Positions 43,572-52,715 of a stretch of 64,000 bases of DNA are shown one piece after another (within the stretch, counting starts at the first letter, position 1; each line of letters opens with the position of its first letter). A model generated the notes under the pieces. It did not search any database and was not told the DNA's origin. It was given only the letters and a program-made list of their open reading frames with translations. The DNA lies in the NCBI RefSeq assembly GCF_000426565.1, contig NZ_AUFP01000002.1, positions 186,001 through 250,000 on the forward strand, given 5' to 3'. The stretch is from Segatella albensis DSM 11370 = JCM 12258. Its GTDB lineage: Bacteria > Bacteroidota > Bacteroidia > Bacteroidales > Bacteroidaceae. Both the position numbers and the translations under genes were made by a program.

Positions 43572-46238
43572 ATGATGACAGCTAATGAAATCCGTGACTC
43601 ATATCTAAAATTCTTTGAGTCAAAAGGACACGTTATCGTACCGTCTGCTCCTATCGTTGTTAAGGACGACCCTACGTTGATGTTTACAAATGCTGGTATG
43701 AACCAGTGGAAAGATATCATCCTCGGCACAAAGGAACCAGAACCTCGTCGCCGTACCGATTCTCAGAAATGCTTACGTGTAAGCGGAAAGCACAATGATT
43801 TGGAAGAAGTAGGTCGTGACTCAGCCTTGAGCCATCACACCATGTTCGAGATGCTAGGCAACTGGAGTTTTGGCGATTACTTTAAGGAAGGTGCCATTGA
43901 CTATGCTTACGAATTTTTAGTTGATGTTCTTCACCTTGATCCTAAAGACTTATATGTTACTGTCTTCGAGGGTGACGCTCAGGAGAATCTTGGTCGCGAT
44001 GATGAAGCTGCAAGTTATTGGGAAAAGCATTTCCCTAAGAATCATATCGTGAATGGAAACAAGCACGATAACTTCTGGGAGATGGGTGACCAGGGACCTT
44101 GTGGACCTTGTTCAGAAATCCACATTGATTTCCGTCCTGAAGAGGAGAAAGCGAAAGTTCCAGGTGAAGAACTTGTCAACAAAGATCATCCACAGGTTAT
44201 CGAGATTTGGAACATCGTGTTCATGCAGTTCAACAGAAAAGCTGACGGAACTCTTGAACCGCTCAAGATGCATGTTATCGATACCGGTATGGGATTCGAG
44301 CGCCTCGTTCGTTTGATGCAGGGCAAGAATTCCAACTATGATACCGACCTCTTCACTCCTATCATCACTGAGATTGAACGTCTTTCCGGAAAGAAATACA
44401 GTCACACCTTCCCGGAGGGTAAGAATGGTGAAGGTAAGAACGAAGAACAGAAGACTGATATTGCCATCCGTGTCGTTGCCGACCACCTCCGCGCTGTAGC
44501 CTTTGCTATCGCTGATGGCCAGTTACCAAGCAATGCCAAAGCAGGTTATGTCATCCGTCGTATTCTTCGTCGTGCCGTTCGTTACTACTATACCTTCCTC
44601 GATCAGAAAGAGGCTTTCATGTATAAACTTCTTCCTGTTCTTGTCAAAGAAATGGGTGCAGCTTATCCCGAACTCAATGCACAGCAGGAGCTTATCGGTC
44701 GAGTAATGAAGGAAGAGGAGGATAGCTTCCTCCGTACATTGGAGAAGGGTATCAACCTCCTCAATGGTGATTTGGACGAATTGAAGGCTCACAAGAAGAC
44801 ACAACTTGATGGTGTCTCTGCATTCCGCCTCTTCGATACTTATGGTTTCCCTCTCGACCTGACAGAGTTGATCTGTGCAGAGAATGGCTATACCGTAGAT
44901 GAGAACGGATTCAACGAGGAGATGGCAAAGCAGAAAGCTCGCGCCAGAAATGCAGCTGCTGTCGAGAATGGTGACTGGGAAGTTATTCAGGAGGGCGAAC
45001 AGGAGTTCGTTGGATATGATTATACAGAATACAGCTGTCATATCCTCCGCTATCGCAAGGTAACTCAGAAGAAGAACACTTTCTTTGAGGTTGTTCTCGA
45101 CCATACACCTTTCTATGGAGAGATGGGTGGTCAGGTTGGTGACACCGGTGTACTCGTTAACGATGATGAGAACATTGAGGTTATCGACACCAAACGCGAA
45201 AACAATCAAAGCATCCATATCATCAAACAATTGCCAAAGGATCCTCGTGCCGAGTTCATGGCATGTGTAGATATCGAGAAGCGTAATGGTTCTGCTGCTA
45301 ACCATACAGCAACTCACCTCCTCGACTATGCTTTAAAACAGGTTCTTGGTGATCATGTTGAGCAGAAGGGTTCATACGTTGATGCAAACACCCTTCGCTT
45401 CGACTTCTCCCACTTCCAGAAGGTAACCGATGAGGAGCTCCGTCAGGTTGAGCGCATCGTCAACGATATGATCCGTCAGGATTTACCTCTTGACGAACAT
45501 CGTGACACACCTCTCGAAGAAGCTAAGGAGCTCGGTGCCATCGCCCTCTTCGGAGAGAAATATGGAGATAAGGTACGTGTCGTTCGCTTTGGACCAAGTT
45601 GTGAGTTCTGTGGCGGTATCCACGCTCAGAGCACAGGCCGCATCGGTTTCTTCAAGATTATATCAGAAAGTAGTGTTGCTGCCGGAGTACGTCGTATCGA
45701 AGCTCTTACCGGTAAGGCATGCGAAGATGCTATTTATGCAGTACAGGATACTTTGGTATCTATCAAGACTCTGTTCAATAACGCAAAGGATCTAGAGTCT
45801 GTTATCAAGAAGTATATCGAGGACAACGATAACATGAAGAAACAAATCGAGATCTTCCGTGCTCAGAAGGTTGAACAGCTGAAGAAAGGCCTTATCGAGA
45901 AGGCTCAGAACGTAAATGGTATCAAGGTTGTCAAGGCCGTACTTCCTATCGATGCGGCCTCAGCCAAAGATTTGGTATTCAAGGTTCGCGAAGCAATTCC
46001 TGAGAATTTGGTATGCGTCATCGGTTCTGTTGAAAACAACAAACCTTTGTTGAGTGTTATGTTCAGCGACAATATGGTTAAAGAGCATGAACTTAATGCA
46101 GGAAAGATTATCCGCGAAGCAGCCAAACTTATCAAAGGTGGTGGCGGTGGTCAACCTCACTATGCGCAAGCTGGTGGTAAAGATGCTGACGGTTTGAATG
46201 CCGCTGTTGATAAAGTCATTGAATTAGCAGAATTATAA
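43572..46238 (+). CDS. alaS: Alanyl-tRNA synthetase
   Basis: Charges tRNA-Ala and edits Ser/Gly mischarging. The 888 residues include the class II catalytic core ([25 protein letters not shown], about 35-240), the tRNA-recognition domain, and the editing domain with [12 protein letters not shown] (about 577-588) and [16 protein letters not shown] zinc ligands (about 677-692). The C-terminal DHHA1 domain ends with [16 protein letters not shown]. The first two codons are both ATG. A -7-like TATCTTTG lies near 43522. Length is normal. Confidence 0.97.
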   Translation: MMTANEIRDSYLKFFESKGHVIVPSAPIVVKDDPTLMFTNAGMNQWKDIILGTKEPEPRRRTDSQKCLRVSGKHNDLEEVGRDSALSHHTMFEMLGNWSFGDYFKEGAIDYAYEFLVDVLHLDPKDLYVTVFEGDAQENLGRDDEAASYWEKHFPKNHIVNGNKHDNFWEMGDQGPCGPCSEIHIDFRPEEEKAKVPGEELVNKDHPQVIEIWNIVFMQFNRKADGTLEPLKMHVIDTGMGFERLVRLMQGKNSNYDTDLFTPIITEIERLSGKKYSHTFPEGKNGEGKNEEQKTDIAIRVVADHLRAVAFAIADGQLPSNAKAGYVIRRILRRAVRYYYTFLDQKEAFMYKLLPVLVKEMGAAYPELNAQQELIGRVMKEEEDSFLRTLEKGINLLNGDLDELKAHKKTQLDGVSAFRLFDTYGFPLDLTELICAENGYTVDENGFNEEMAKQKARARNAAAVENGDWEVIQEGEQEFVGYDYTEYSCHILRYRKVTQKKNTFFEVVLDHTPFYGEMGGQVGDTGVLVNDDENIEVIDTKRENNQSIHIIKQLPKDPRAEFMACVDIEKRNGSAANHTATHLLDYALKQVLGDHVEQKGSYVDANTLRFDFSHFQKVTDEELRQVERIVNDMIRQDLPLDEHRDTPLEEAKELGAIALFGEKYGDKVRVVRFGPSCEFCGGIHAQSTGRIGFFKIISESSVAAGVRRIEALTGKACEDAIYAVQDTLVSIKTLFNNAKDLESVIKKYIEDNDNMKKQIEIFRAQKVEQLKKGLIEKAQNVNGIKVVKAVLPIDAASAKDLVFKVREAIPENLVCVIGSVENNKPLLSVMFSDNMVKEHELNAGKIIREAAKLIKGGGGGQPHYAQAGGKDADGLNAAVDKVIELAEL

Positions 46239-46268
46239 TCAGTTATATATATATTCACTAAATCAACG

Positions 46269-46304
46269 AACCGGGTTCCAAGTGATTGGGGTCCGGTTTT
46301 TTAT
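46269..46304 (+). terminator. Rho-independent terminator after alaS
   Basis: AACCGG (46269-46274) with CCGGTT (46293-46298), extended inward by three G-U pairs and CCAA/TTGG around a GTGA loop, gives a 13-base-pair stem followed by a T run. The T run overlaps the stop codon of the convergent SprT-like gene. Confidence 0.88.
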
Positions 46305-46972
46305 TTCTTCTTATAAACAGTCATTTCCTTAGTCATACGCTTGTACATTTCTTCAGAAACCTTTCTACCTCTCAAAGTCCTGCAAATAGGCATACCCTTA
46401 AAATAACTATCTTGTGTCGTATACCAACCATATTGTAGAATTTCTTTTCTATGCAGATATTCTTTTTCAAGTTTGGCATAAGCCTTAGGACTGATATTGC
46501 AAAAATAATATTTACCACTATTCACCTTGAGTGCAAGAACCAAATATTGACGAGGAGATTTCTGTTCCTCCTTTTTTCTATAATATTCTGCTACCTTCCA
46601 ATCCTTGGCTACTTCAATAGCCTTTATCTCCCAACCATACTTTCTGTTCAAGTCAGAAGCCATCTTTTGAAATTTGACGCCATGCGGTCTCGAATCTCTA
46701 ATTCTAAAATATGCGATATAATAATGTATCATCTCATGAATTAATATATTCTGAGCCTGACGTTCCGTCATATCATAATAAGTAGACAACTTAATCGTAT
46801 AATCAAAACACCTTATACGACGCCCCAAAAGCCATTCATTCTTATAAGCAAGAGCACCCAGTTGGGTACGAGCATGCGATAACTTGATAATTGGCATAGG
46901 TAACTTCCCGTCGAAATATAGGGAATTAAACTTTATAAATTCTTTTTTTATCCAAGATTCTGTTACTACCAT
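46301..46972 (-). CDS. SprT-like zinc metalloprotein
   Basis: A 223-residue SprT-domain protein. The zinc motif HEMIHYYIAY (about residues 77-86, HExxH) and the downstream PHGVKFQKMASDLNRKYGW segment supply the third ligand region and match the SprT/Spartan fold; Spartan is a protease of DNA-protein crosslinks. A basic C-terminal half carries no clear zinc ribbon. Start is ATG at 46972; a GTG one codon earlier is possible. Bacterial SprT functions are not well defined. It is convergent with alaS and lies downstream of the RecD-like helicase gene. Confidence 0.85.
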   Translation of the reverse strand: MVVTESWIKKEFIKFNSLYFDGKLPMPIIKLSHARTQLGALAYKNEWLLGRRIRCFDYTIKLSTYYDMTERQAQNILIHEMIHYYIAYFRIRDSRPHGVKFQKMASDLNRKYGWEIKAIEVAKDWKVAEYYRKKEEQKSPRQYLVLALKVNSGKYYFCNISPKAYAKLEKEYLHRKEILQYGWYTTQDSYFKGMPICRTLRGRKVSEEMYKRMTKEMTVYKKK

Positions 46973-47034
46973 CACTATCCTCTCACAAGAAGTATAAATT
47001 CATGCTACAAAATTTCCGAACACAAGATTCATAC

Positions 47035-48471
47035 TTATGATTTAAAACAGGTCTGCGTCTTTGGCCAATTCACCAGATACAATTTTTCAGTAGCTCTGGT
47101 AAAAGCTGTATACAACCAGTGAATATAGTCAGGTGTCAGCATATCATCCGTCATATATCCCTGATCTAGATAAACATGGGCCCACTGTCCACCTTGGGCC
47201 TTATGGCATGTTATGGCATAAGCATATTTTATCTGCAATCCATTAAAATAGGTATCTTCTCTCATTTTTTTCATGCGGTCACCTTTCAATGGAATATCTT
47301 CATAATCCTTCATCACATTGACAAAGAGTTGTTCGGTTTGTTCATTGGTAAGCGATGGCGCCTCGGTCATCAAACTGTCCATGATGACAGTAGACTTTAA
47401 CTCATAATTATCATAATCAGGAAAGTCTAACCATACATCCGCGAAATGGAAACCGTAAAGTTCACGAACATTTCTAACTCGTCTCACCTCTGCTCTGTCA
47501 CCATTTGCTAAGAACGAAGGCACATTTTCTCCCTTCTCCTGTGCAGTCCAGTAATAATTATTTTTCACAACCATCACCATATCACCACTCGATAGTTGTT
47601 CTTCTCTGCCCAAAACCATTCCCCGGATTCCCTGATTATAAATATTAGCACGCTTATTACTCCTCGTGATACAGATTGTCTCATCTATTCCCACTTCACT
47701 GTAACTGGAAGCCAGTGACTCTATCAACTCGTCACCGGGAACCATGACGATATCAGCAAAACCATCAAACTGAATTTTCGGCAATTGCGTAACCTCATCA
47801 TGAGTGATCATATTTCTGATCATGGTAGCATTATATAATATACCACTATTCGTACTTTGTCGCAAAACTTCATTCAAATCACAACAATAGACTTTAAGTC
47901 CATATCCTTCCATTACCATAGGACTTAATGCCGGTGATTCTTCCTCTCCTATCGGAGGCAGCTGTGCCTTGTCACCAATGAGTATCATCTTGTCATTACG
48001 CCCCTGATAGACAAAATATACCAAGTCATCCAATAACCTTCCCGAACCAAAACTCGTCTCCGACATTCCATAATTAGAGATCATAGAACTCTCATCCACC
48101 AGGAACAAAGTATCCTGATGCATATTGTTATTCAAATTGAATTGGCCACCGACACCAGTATAAACTTTTTCCCGATATATTCGTCGATGAATGGTAAAGG
48201 CCGGATGATTACTATGGAGGGCAAACACCTTAGCGGCTCTTCCTGTAGGAGCCAGGAGCATAACTTTCTGTTTCAGCTTCTTCATCGTTCTGACGATGGC
48301 ACTAGCCAACACCGTTTTTCCGGTTCCGGCACTACCCCGCAAAATCATTACCGAATGAGGATCTCTATCGGTAAGGAATTCTGCGAACTCAGAGATTGCA
48401 TGCTCTTGCTCAATTGTCGGAGGAAAGCCAAATTCTTTTAATATCTGATATTTTAGTTCGTCGATTATCAT
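47035..48471 (-). CDS. RecD-like ATP-dependent DNA helicase
   Basis: Superfamily 1 helicase of 478 residues. Walker A is RGSAGTGKTVLASA (about 45-58), Walker B is FLVDESSMI, motif III is LIGDKAQLPPIG, and the UvrD_C_2 domain near the C-terminus has AYAITCHKAQGGQW and WLYTAFTRATEKLYLV. It is shorter than RecD2 (about 720) and lacks the N-terminal HhH region, so it is an RecD/Pif1-like stand-alone helicase. No recB or recC lies nearby. Its -7 box forms one half of a perfect palindrome shared with the divergent gene. Confidence 0.9.
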   Translation of the reverse strand: MIIDELKYQILKEFGFPPTIEQEHAISEFAEFLTDRDPHSVMILRGSAGTGKTVLASAIVRTMKKLKQKVMLLAPTGRAAKVFALHSNHPAFTIHRRIYREKVYTGVGGQFNLNNNMHQDTLFLVDESSMISNYGMSETSFGSGRLLDDLVYFVYQGRNDKMILIGDKAQLPPIGEEESPALSPMVMEGYGLKVYCCDLNEVLRQSTNSGILYNATMIRNMITHDEVTQLPKIQFDGFADIVMVPGDELIESLASSYSEVGIDETICITRSNKRANIYNQGIRGMVLGREEQLSSGDMVMVVKNNYYWTAQEKGENVPSFLANGDRAEVRRVRNVRELYGFHFADVWLDFPDYDNYELKSTVIMDSLMTEAPSLTNEQTEQLFVNVMKDYEDIPLKGDRMKKMREDTYFNGLQIKYAYAITCHKAQGGQWAHVYLDQGYMTDDMLTPDYIHWLYTAFTRATEKLYLVNWPKTQTCFKS

Positions 48472-48479
48472 TTTTTTAT

Positions 48480-48495
48480 TAACTTTGCAAAGTTA
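48480..48495. promoter_or_regulatory. Palindrome of two back-to-back -7 boxes
   Basis: TAACTTTG (48480-48487, plus) abuts CAAAGTTA (48488-48495, the same box on the minus strand), a perfect 16-base palindrome. It sits between the divergent starts of the RecD-like gene (48471) and the small membrane protein (48511). A TTCG at 48457-48460 gives the plus-strand promoter a near -33 match at 19 bases. Confidence 0.65.
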
Positions 48496-48510
48496 CAAAA
48501 ATGTTTGTAC

Positions 48511-48990
48511 ATGAAACCGAAAATAAACATTAATTATATATTGGCCGGATGCGTCGTTGTTTTGTCTCTGTTATGCATCCTCAGCGTGCTCAAGCCTCTC
48601 AATTTCCAGAAAGAGCAGGCTCAACGCGAAATCATAGTCAAGAAACGACTGCTGAAGATTCGCACTGCAGAGGAGAGATACCGACAGATATATAAGACGT
48701 ATACGGGGAGTTTCTCTACTCTCATCCGTCAAGGATTCCTCGCAGACAGTTTGCAATATATACCTTTTGCGGGAAAGAAAAGATTTGATCTGCAAGCTAC
48801 CGTACAAATAGGGAAAAGTGGCCGACAGATTCCACTTATGGAATGTGGCGCCGGGTATCACGACTATCTCAGTGGTATGGACAGCGACGAAATAGAACAA
48901 CTTATTGAAAAAGCAAATACAGCAGGACAATATCCTGGACTTAAATTCGGAGACATCGAAACTGATAACAATAACGAAGTAAACTGGTAA
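48511..48990 (+). CDS. Single-pass membrane protein of unknown function
   Basis: A 159-residue protein with a short N-terminal cytoplasmic stretch (MKPKININ), one transmembrane helix (about 9-30) and a charged helical segment (about 35-60). A globular outer part with alternating strands and an acidic C-terminus follows. I recognise no named domain. Start is ATG at 48511; a TTG two codons earlier is less likely. It is followed after 2 bases by DUF3822 and then rsmD. The topology (tiny cytoplasmic tail, one helix, periplasmic domain) resembles PilN-like partners of actin-like proteins, but no sequence similarity is claimed. Confidence 0.7.
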   Translation: MKPKININYILAGCVVVLSLLCILSVLKPLNFQKEQAQREIIVKKRLLKIRTAEERYRQIYKTYTGSFSTLIRQGFLADSLQYIPFAGKKRFDLQATVQIGKSGRQIPLMECGAGYHDYLSGMDSDEIEQLIEKANTAGQYPGLKFGDIETDNNNEVNW

Positions 48991-48992
48991 AC

Positions 48993-49808
48993 ATGGAAAC
49001 AACCAATACAAACGTTAAGACAGCCCGGCTTACGATAAGAATCAGTCGGCATACTCTATCCTTTTCGGCTATCGATAAAAGTACCGAAAAGCAGGTACGT
49101 TACGAACCTTATGTCGTAAAGAGTGGTATTTCTATGGCTGCCAACTTACGCGAAGCTTTCAAAGACAGTGAAATGCTGAATGCCGGATATGTAAAGGCTC
49201 AGGTTTTGCTCGACACTCCGATTCTACTGATTCCTATTGACGAATTCAAAGAGGAAGATTTAGAAATACTCTATCATCATGCCTTCATGGGCCATGATAA
49301 CGATGTCATCCTGAATTCTGTATTGCCGGACCTGAATGCTGTTGCCGTATTCAGCATCAATAAGGACCTGAAACTTGTCATCGACGATCATTTCGGTGAC
49401 GTACGCTTCCAACCTACGGTTTTTTCTGTATGGAACCATATGCACCATCGCAGTTTTACGGGCATACATCATAAATTATATGGCTATTTCCATGACAAGA
49501 AACTGGATATTTTCTGTTTCGACAAGAATAGAATCAAATATGCCAACACTTTCGATGTCACCCATTCCAAGGATGCTGCTTATTTCTTACTCTATGTATG
49601 GAAACAACTTCATCTCGATGTGCATCAGGATGAACTATACATTTCAGGCAACCTTATCGAACGCGACGAACTGGTCAGTATGTTAAAGATTTATGTTCAG
49701 AAAGTGTTCTTTATCAATGCGACCGCTGAGTTCAATCGTGCGCCGATAACAGAAATCAAGGGTATTCCTTTCGATTTGATCACATTATACATCAAAAAAC
49801 AGATATGA
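48993..49808 (+). CDS. DUF3822 family protein
   Basis: A 271-residue protein of the Bacteroidota-specific DUF3822 group. Recognisable parts are the N-terminal LTIRISRHTLSFSAID strand and the central DDHFGDVRFQPTVFSVWNH stretch (about 131-150). The C-terminal half begins LDIFCFDKNRIKYANTFDV and contains LYISGNLIERDELVSMLKIYV. I recall a structural-genomics member described as having an actin-like ATPase fold; I cannot verify that here. Function is unknown. It overlaps rsmD by 4 bases and follows the membrane protein by 2 bases, so the three are translationally linked. Confidence 0.82.
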   Translation: METTNTNVKTARLTIRISRHTLSFSAIDKSTEKQVRYEPYVVKSGISMAANLREAFKDSEMLNAGYVKAQVLLDTPILLIPIDEFKEEDLEILYHHAFMGHDNDVILNSVLPDLNAVAVFSINKDLKLVIDDHFGDVRFQPTVFSVWNHMHHRSFTGIHHKLYGYFHDKKLDIFCFDKNRIKYANTFDVTHSKDAAYFLLYVWKQLHLDVHQDELYISGNLIERDELVSMLKIYVQKVFFINATAEFNRAPITEIKGIPFDLITLYIKKQI

Positions 49809-50335
49809 GAATTATTACTGGAAAATATAAAGGACGGCATTTTGATATACCTCGTTCATTCAAGGCACGTCCTACCACCGATTTTGCCAAAGAGAACATC
49901 TTCAATGTCATGATGGGATATATCGATTTCGAGGACGCTTCCGCTCTCGACTTATTTTCAGGAACGGGAAGTATATCCTTGGAGTTAGTAAGTCGTGGCT
50001 GCAAGAGTGTCGTCAGCGTAGAGGGCGACCGCGACCACGCACGTTTTATCAAGGAATGTTTCACGAAACTCCATGACGACACCGACATCCTCATTCGAGG
50101 TGACGTGTTCAAATTCCTAAAGTCATGCCATCAGAAGTTTGATTTCATCTTTGCAGACCCTCCTTATGCACTTGAACAATTACCACAAATACCAGATTTG
50201 GTATTGAACAGTGATATACTCCAGGAGGATGGTGTTTTCGTATTCGAACATGGCAAACAATATGATTTTTCCGACCATCCCCGTTTTGTAGAGCATAGGG
50301 CCTATGGCAGTGTTAACTTCTCGATTTTTAAATAA
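49805..50335 (+). CDS. rsmD: 16S rRNA (guanine966-N2)-methyltransferase RsmD
   Basis: Methylates G966 of 16S rRNA using S-adenosylmethionine. The 176-residue protein has the N-terminal MRIITGKYKGRHFDIP, the SAM motif ALDLFSGTGSISLELVSRG (about 46-64) and the catalytic DPPYAL motif (about 118-123). Length is typical (about 180). Its ATG overlaps the DUF3822 stop by 4 bases. Confidence 0.94.
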   Translation: MRIITGKYKGRHFDIPRSFKARPTTDFAKENIFNVMMGYIDFEDASALDLFSGTGSISLELVSRGCKSVVSVEGDRDHARFIKECFTKLHDDTDILIRGDVFKFLKSCHQKFDFIFADPPYALEQLPQIPDLVLNSDILQEDGVFVFEHGKQYDFSDHPRFVEHRAYGSVNFSIFK

Positions 50336-50368
50336 ATCGAGATTTTTTCGTTTTATAGGTTATCATCA

Positions 50369-51793
50369 TCACATCAGCGGAGACAACAACCTGATCAGGC
50401 TCTCCCACAACCGTTCTCCAAATGGACGATGATTTATATTTTTCAGTTTTTTCAATGGAACACACAGTTTTTCATCTTCCAGATATACGTTTTTCATCCT
50501 CAGAGCCATATCCTCATCATAGAAGAAAGCATTCGATTCGAAATTATTCTCAAAGCTACGGAAATCAACATTCGTACTTCCACAAGTACAAATACTGTCG
50601 TCACTCACCAACAACTTACTATGATTGAACTCACCTTTATAATAATAGACGCTTACACCAGCCTCAGCAACTTCAAAGACATAACTCCTTGAAGCCCATT
50701 CCACCAGTTTCGCATCCCCATGCTCCGGTATCATCAACCTCACGTCCACTCCTGCCAAAGCCGCTGTACGCAAAGCAAACAATATCGGTTCGGTAGGTAA
50801 GAAATAAGGGGTTTCCATATATACATATTTTTTTGCCTGAAGCAAAATCCTGACATATCCTTGCATGATATCAGGCCATTGGGTGATCGGACTACTCGTT
50901 ACCACCTGCATAATACAGTCGTTGCAGATGTCCTTGTTGATTTCCGGATAATATTTCCTACTTGTTATTAATGTGCGGTCTACAAAATACCAGTCTATCA
51001 GGAATGCTCGCTGAATGGCATACACACCACTACCTTCCACCCTGAGATGTGTATCTCTCCATCCTTGATGACGCATCCCTTTCACATAACGCAAAGCGAT
51101 GTTCATGCCACCTATGAAACCGATCTTTCCATCTACCACACACAGTTTGCGATGATTCCGATAGTTTACCTTACTCGTGAAGGCAGGAAACTTCACAGGC
51201 ATAAAGGAGTGAACATCGATACCGCCATCACGCATTCGCTCAAAGAATTTGCTCTTTACATTCCAGCACCCTACATTATCATATATCAGTCTCACCTCAA
51301 CACCGGCACGGGCTTTATCTATCAAGGCATCGGCTATCAGTCGTCCAAGTGCATCGTCTTCTATAATATAGGTTTCAAGATGAATATGGTCTTGGGCAGA
51401 ACCTATTGCGGCTAACAGACCACTAACGAACTGATAACCATCCGTATATATATCAACACGATTATCCTTGAAAGGTAACGACAAACTCTGATTGGCAAAC
51501 AAGCGCATCAACGGGCGCTGACCTTCCGGTAAACGGAGATTCTCCTGAACGGTATATTCCAACATACTCCGTTTGGTTAGTTGGTCCAATGACCGTTGAC
51601 TTATCAACCGTTCCTTACGCGTATTCTGTCCGAAAAAGAAATAGAGTATAATACCTAATACAGGTAGAAACCAGAGCACCAATAACCAGGCAATAGTCTT
51701 CACGGGCTGACGGTTATCCATCAGTACAGCAACCATCGTTCCGATAACGATTAGGAAGTATAGGGCTAACAGTGTCCAGTGTATGTATATCAT
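50369..51793 (-). CDS. cls: Cardiolipin synthase (PLD superfamily)
   Basis: Condenses two phosphatidylglycerols (or PG with PE) to cardiolipin at the inner membrane. The 474 residues begin with two transmembrane helices (about 2-22 and 34-54), the usual PLDc_N region. Two HKD motifs follow: YRNHRKLCVVDGKIGFIGGMN (about 215-235) and NHSKLLVSDDSICTCGSTNVD (about 394-414). Length fits ClsA. It is the last gene of the minus-strand run dnaG-queD-queE-cls; its ATG overlaps the queE stop by 1 base. Confidence 0.94.
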   Translation of the reverse strand: MIYIHWTLLALYFLIVIGTMVAVLMDNRQPVKTIAWLLVLWFLPVLGIILYFFFGQNTRKERLISQRSLDQLTKRSMLEYTVQENLRLPEGQRPLMRLFANQSLSLPFKDNRVDIYTDGYQFVSGLLAAIGSAQDHIHLETYIIEDDALGRLIADALIDKARAGVEVRLIYDNVGCWNVKSKFFERMRDGGIDVHSFMPVKFPAFTSKVNYRNHRKLCVVDGKIGFIGGMNIALRYVKGMRHQGWRDTHLRVEGSGVYAIQRAFLIDWYFVDRTLITSRKYYPEINKDICNDCIMQVVTSSPITQWPDIMQGYVRILLQAKKYVYMETPYFLPTEPILFALRTAALAGVDVRLMIPEHGDAKLVEWASRSYVFEVAEAGVSVYYYKGEFNHSKLLVSDDSICTCGSTNVDFRSFENNFESNAFFYDEDMALRMKNVYLEDEKLCVPLKKLKNINHRPFGERLWESLIRLLSPLM

Positions 51794-52374
51794 TATTTAA
51801 ATCCTATCAATTTATGAGTTTGTAAACTCAGCATCCATTTTGGATTTTTCTTAATTTCCTCAATGCATTGTCCTATGATTTCCGCATTTTTCCCGGCATC
51901 ACCTACATCACAAGGTTGAAGATAATAATAATCAGCCTCTATGCCATGATCCTCTACCTTCTCTTTGCCATCGTAGATGCACTTCAGTTCCTGACATTTC
52001 CTCACCATCACATTCTTTTTAGGTGAAACCGTAAGCCAATCGAGATTAACAGGAGGATTCTTCGTGCCGTTCGACTCCATCGCTACCAAGCAAAAGCCAG
52101 CCTCGTGCAACAGGTCGATCAGTCTTTCATCTACCTGCAGCGTCGGTTCTCCACCCGTAAGCACGATCATCGGATATACCCCGTCCTTATCAGGGACCAT
52201 CTCCAGAACCTCTTCTACAATCTGCTCATCCGTCATCTCACGATAGCCGGAGAAATCTGTATCACAGAACGGACAAGCCAGATTGCAGCCACTGAAACGA
52301 ATAAAGATCGCAGCCCTTCCCGTATGCCGCCCCTCTCCTTGAAGAGAGTAGAAGATATCATTAATCCGCTTCAT
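51793..52374 (-). CDS. queE: 7-carboxy-7-deazaguanine synthase QueE
   Basis: Radical-SAM enzyme converting 6-carboxytetrahydropterin to CDG in queuosine/7-deazaguanine synthesis. The 193-residue protein has the QueE cluster motif FSGCNLACPFCDTDF (about 28-42; C-x3-C-x2-C). The SAM-binding segments are VLTGGEPTLQ (about 71-80) and AMESNGT. Short length fits the trimmed QueE form. It overlaps queD by 14 bases, so the substrate-producing and substrate-using enzymes are tightly coupled. queC and queF are not in the window. Confidence 0.95.
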   Translation of the reverse strand: MKRINDIFYSLQGEGRHTGRAAIFIRFSGCNLACPFCDTDFSGYREMTDEQIVEEVLEMVPDKDGVYPMIVLTGGEPTLQVDERLIDLLHEAGFCLVAMESNGTKNPPVNLDWLTVSPKKNVMVRKCQELKCIYDGKEKVEDHGIEADYYYLQPCDVGDAGKNAEIIGQCIEEIKKNPKWMLSLQTHKLIGFK

Positions 52375-52693
52375 AACTTGCTATATTGTTTTCACTTTCC
52401 TGCACATCAGCCTTATAACATGTCGGAATCTGATCGACAATCCATTTGGCCAAGTTCTCTGCAGTAGGATTAAAAGTAAAAATCTTATTCAGATCTTGAT
52501 GATCCAGACGACCGTGGATTTCCTGCTTGATACGTGTAAAATCTTCGAGCATTCCGTCCCTATTCAACTCCTTCGACTTACAATATACGGTAATCTTCCA
52601 GTTATGTCCATGCACATTCGTACATTTACTGCTGTAAGAAAGGGTCAGATGATGACTTGCCGATATTTCAAAGGTTTTCTTTATATAATACAT
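52361..52693 (-). CDS. queD: 6-carboxy-5,6,7,8-tetrahydropterin synthase QueD
   Basis: Converts dihydroneopterin triphosphate to 6-carboxytetrahydropterin. The 110-residue protein is a single PTPS domain with the first zinc His in SASHHLTLSY (about 12-21), catalytic Cys and zinc ligands in KCTNVHGHNWK (C-x3-H-G-H, about 23-33), and LDHQDLN (about 73-79) for the catalytic Asp-His. Slightly shorter than average but complete. It lies 22 bases after dnaG and overlaps queE. Confidence 0.94.
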   Translation of the reverse strand: MYYIKKTFEISASHHLTLSYSSKCTNVHGHNWKITVYCKSKELNRDGMLEDFTRIKQEIHGRLDHQDLNKIFTFNPTAENLAKWIVDQIPTCYKADVQESENNIASYEAD

Positions 52694-52715
52694 ATAACTA
52701 TACTTTACATGAATA

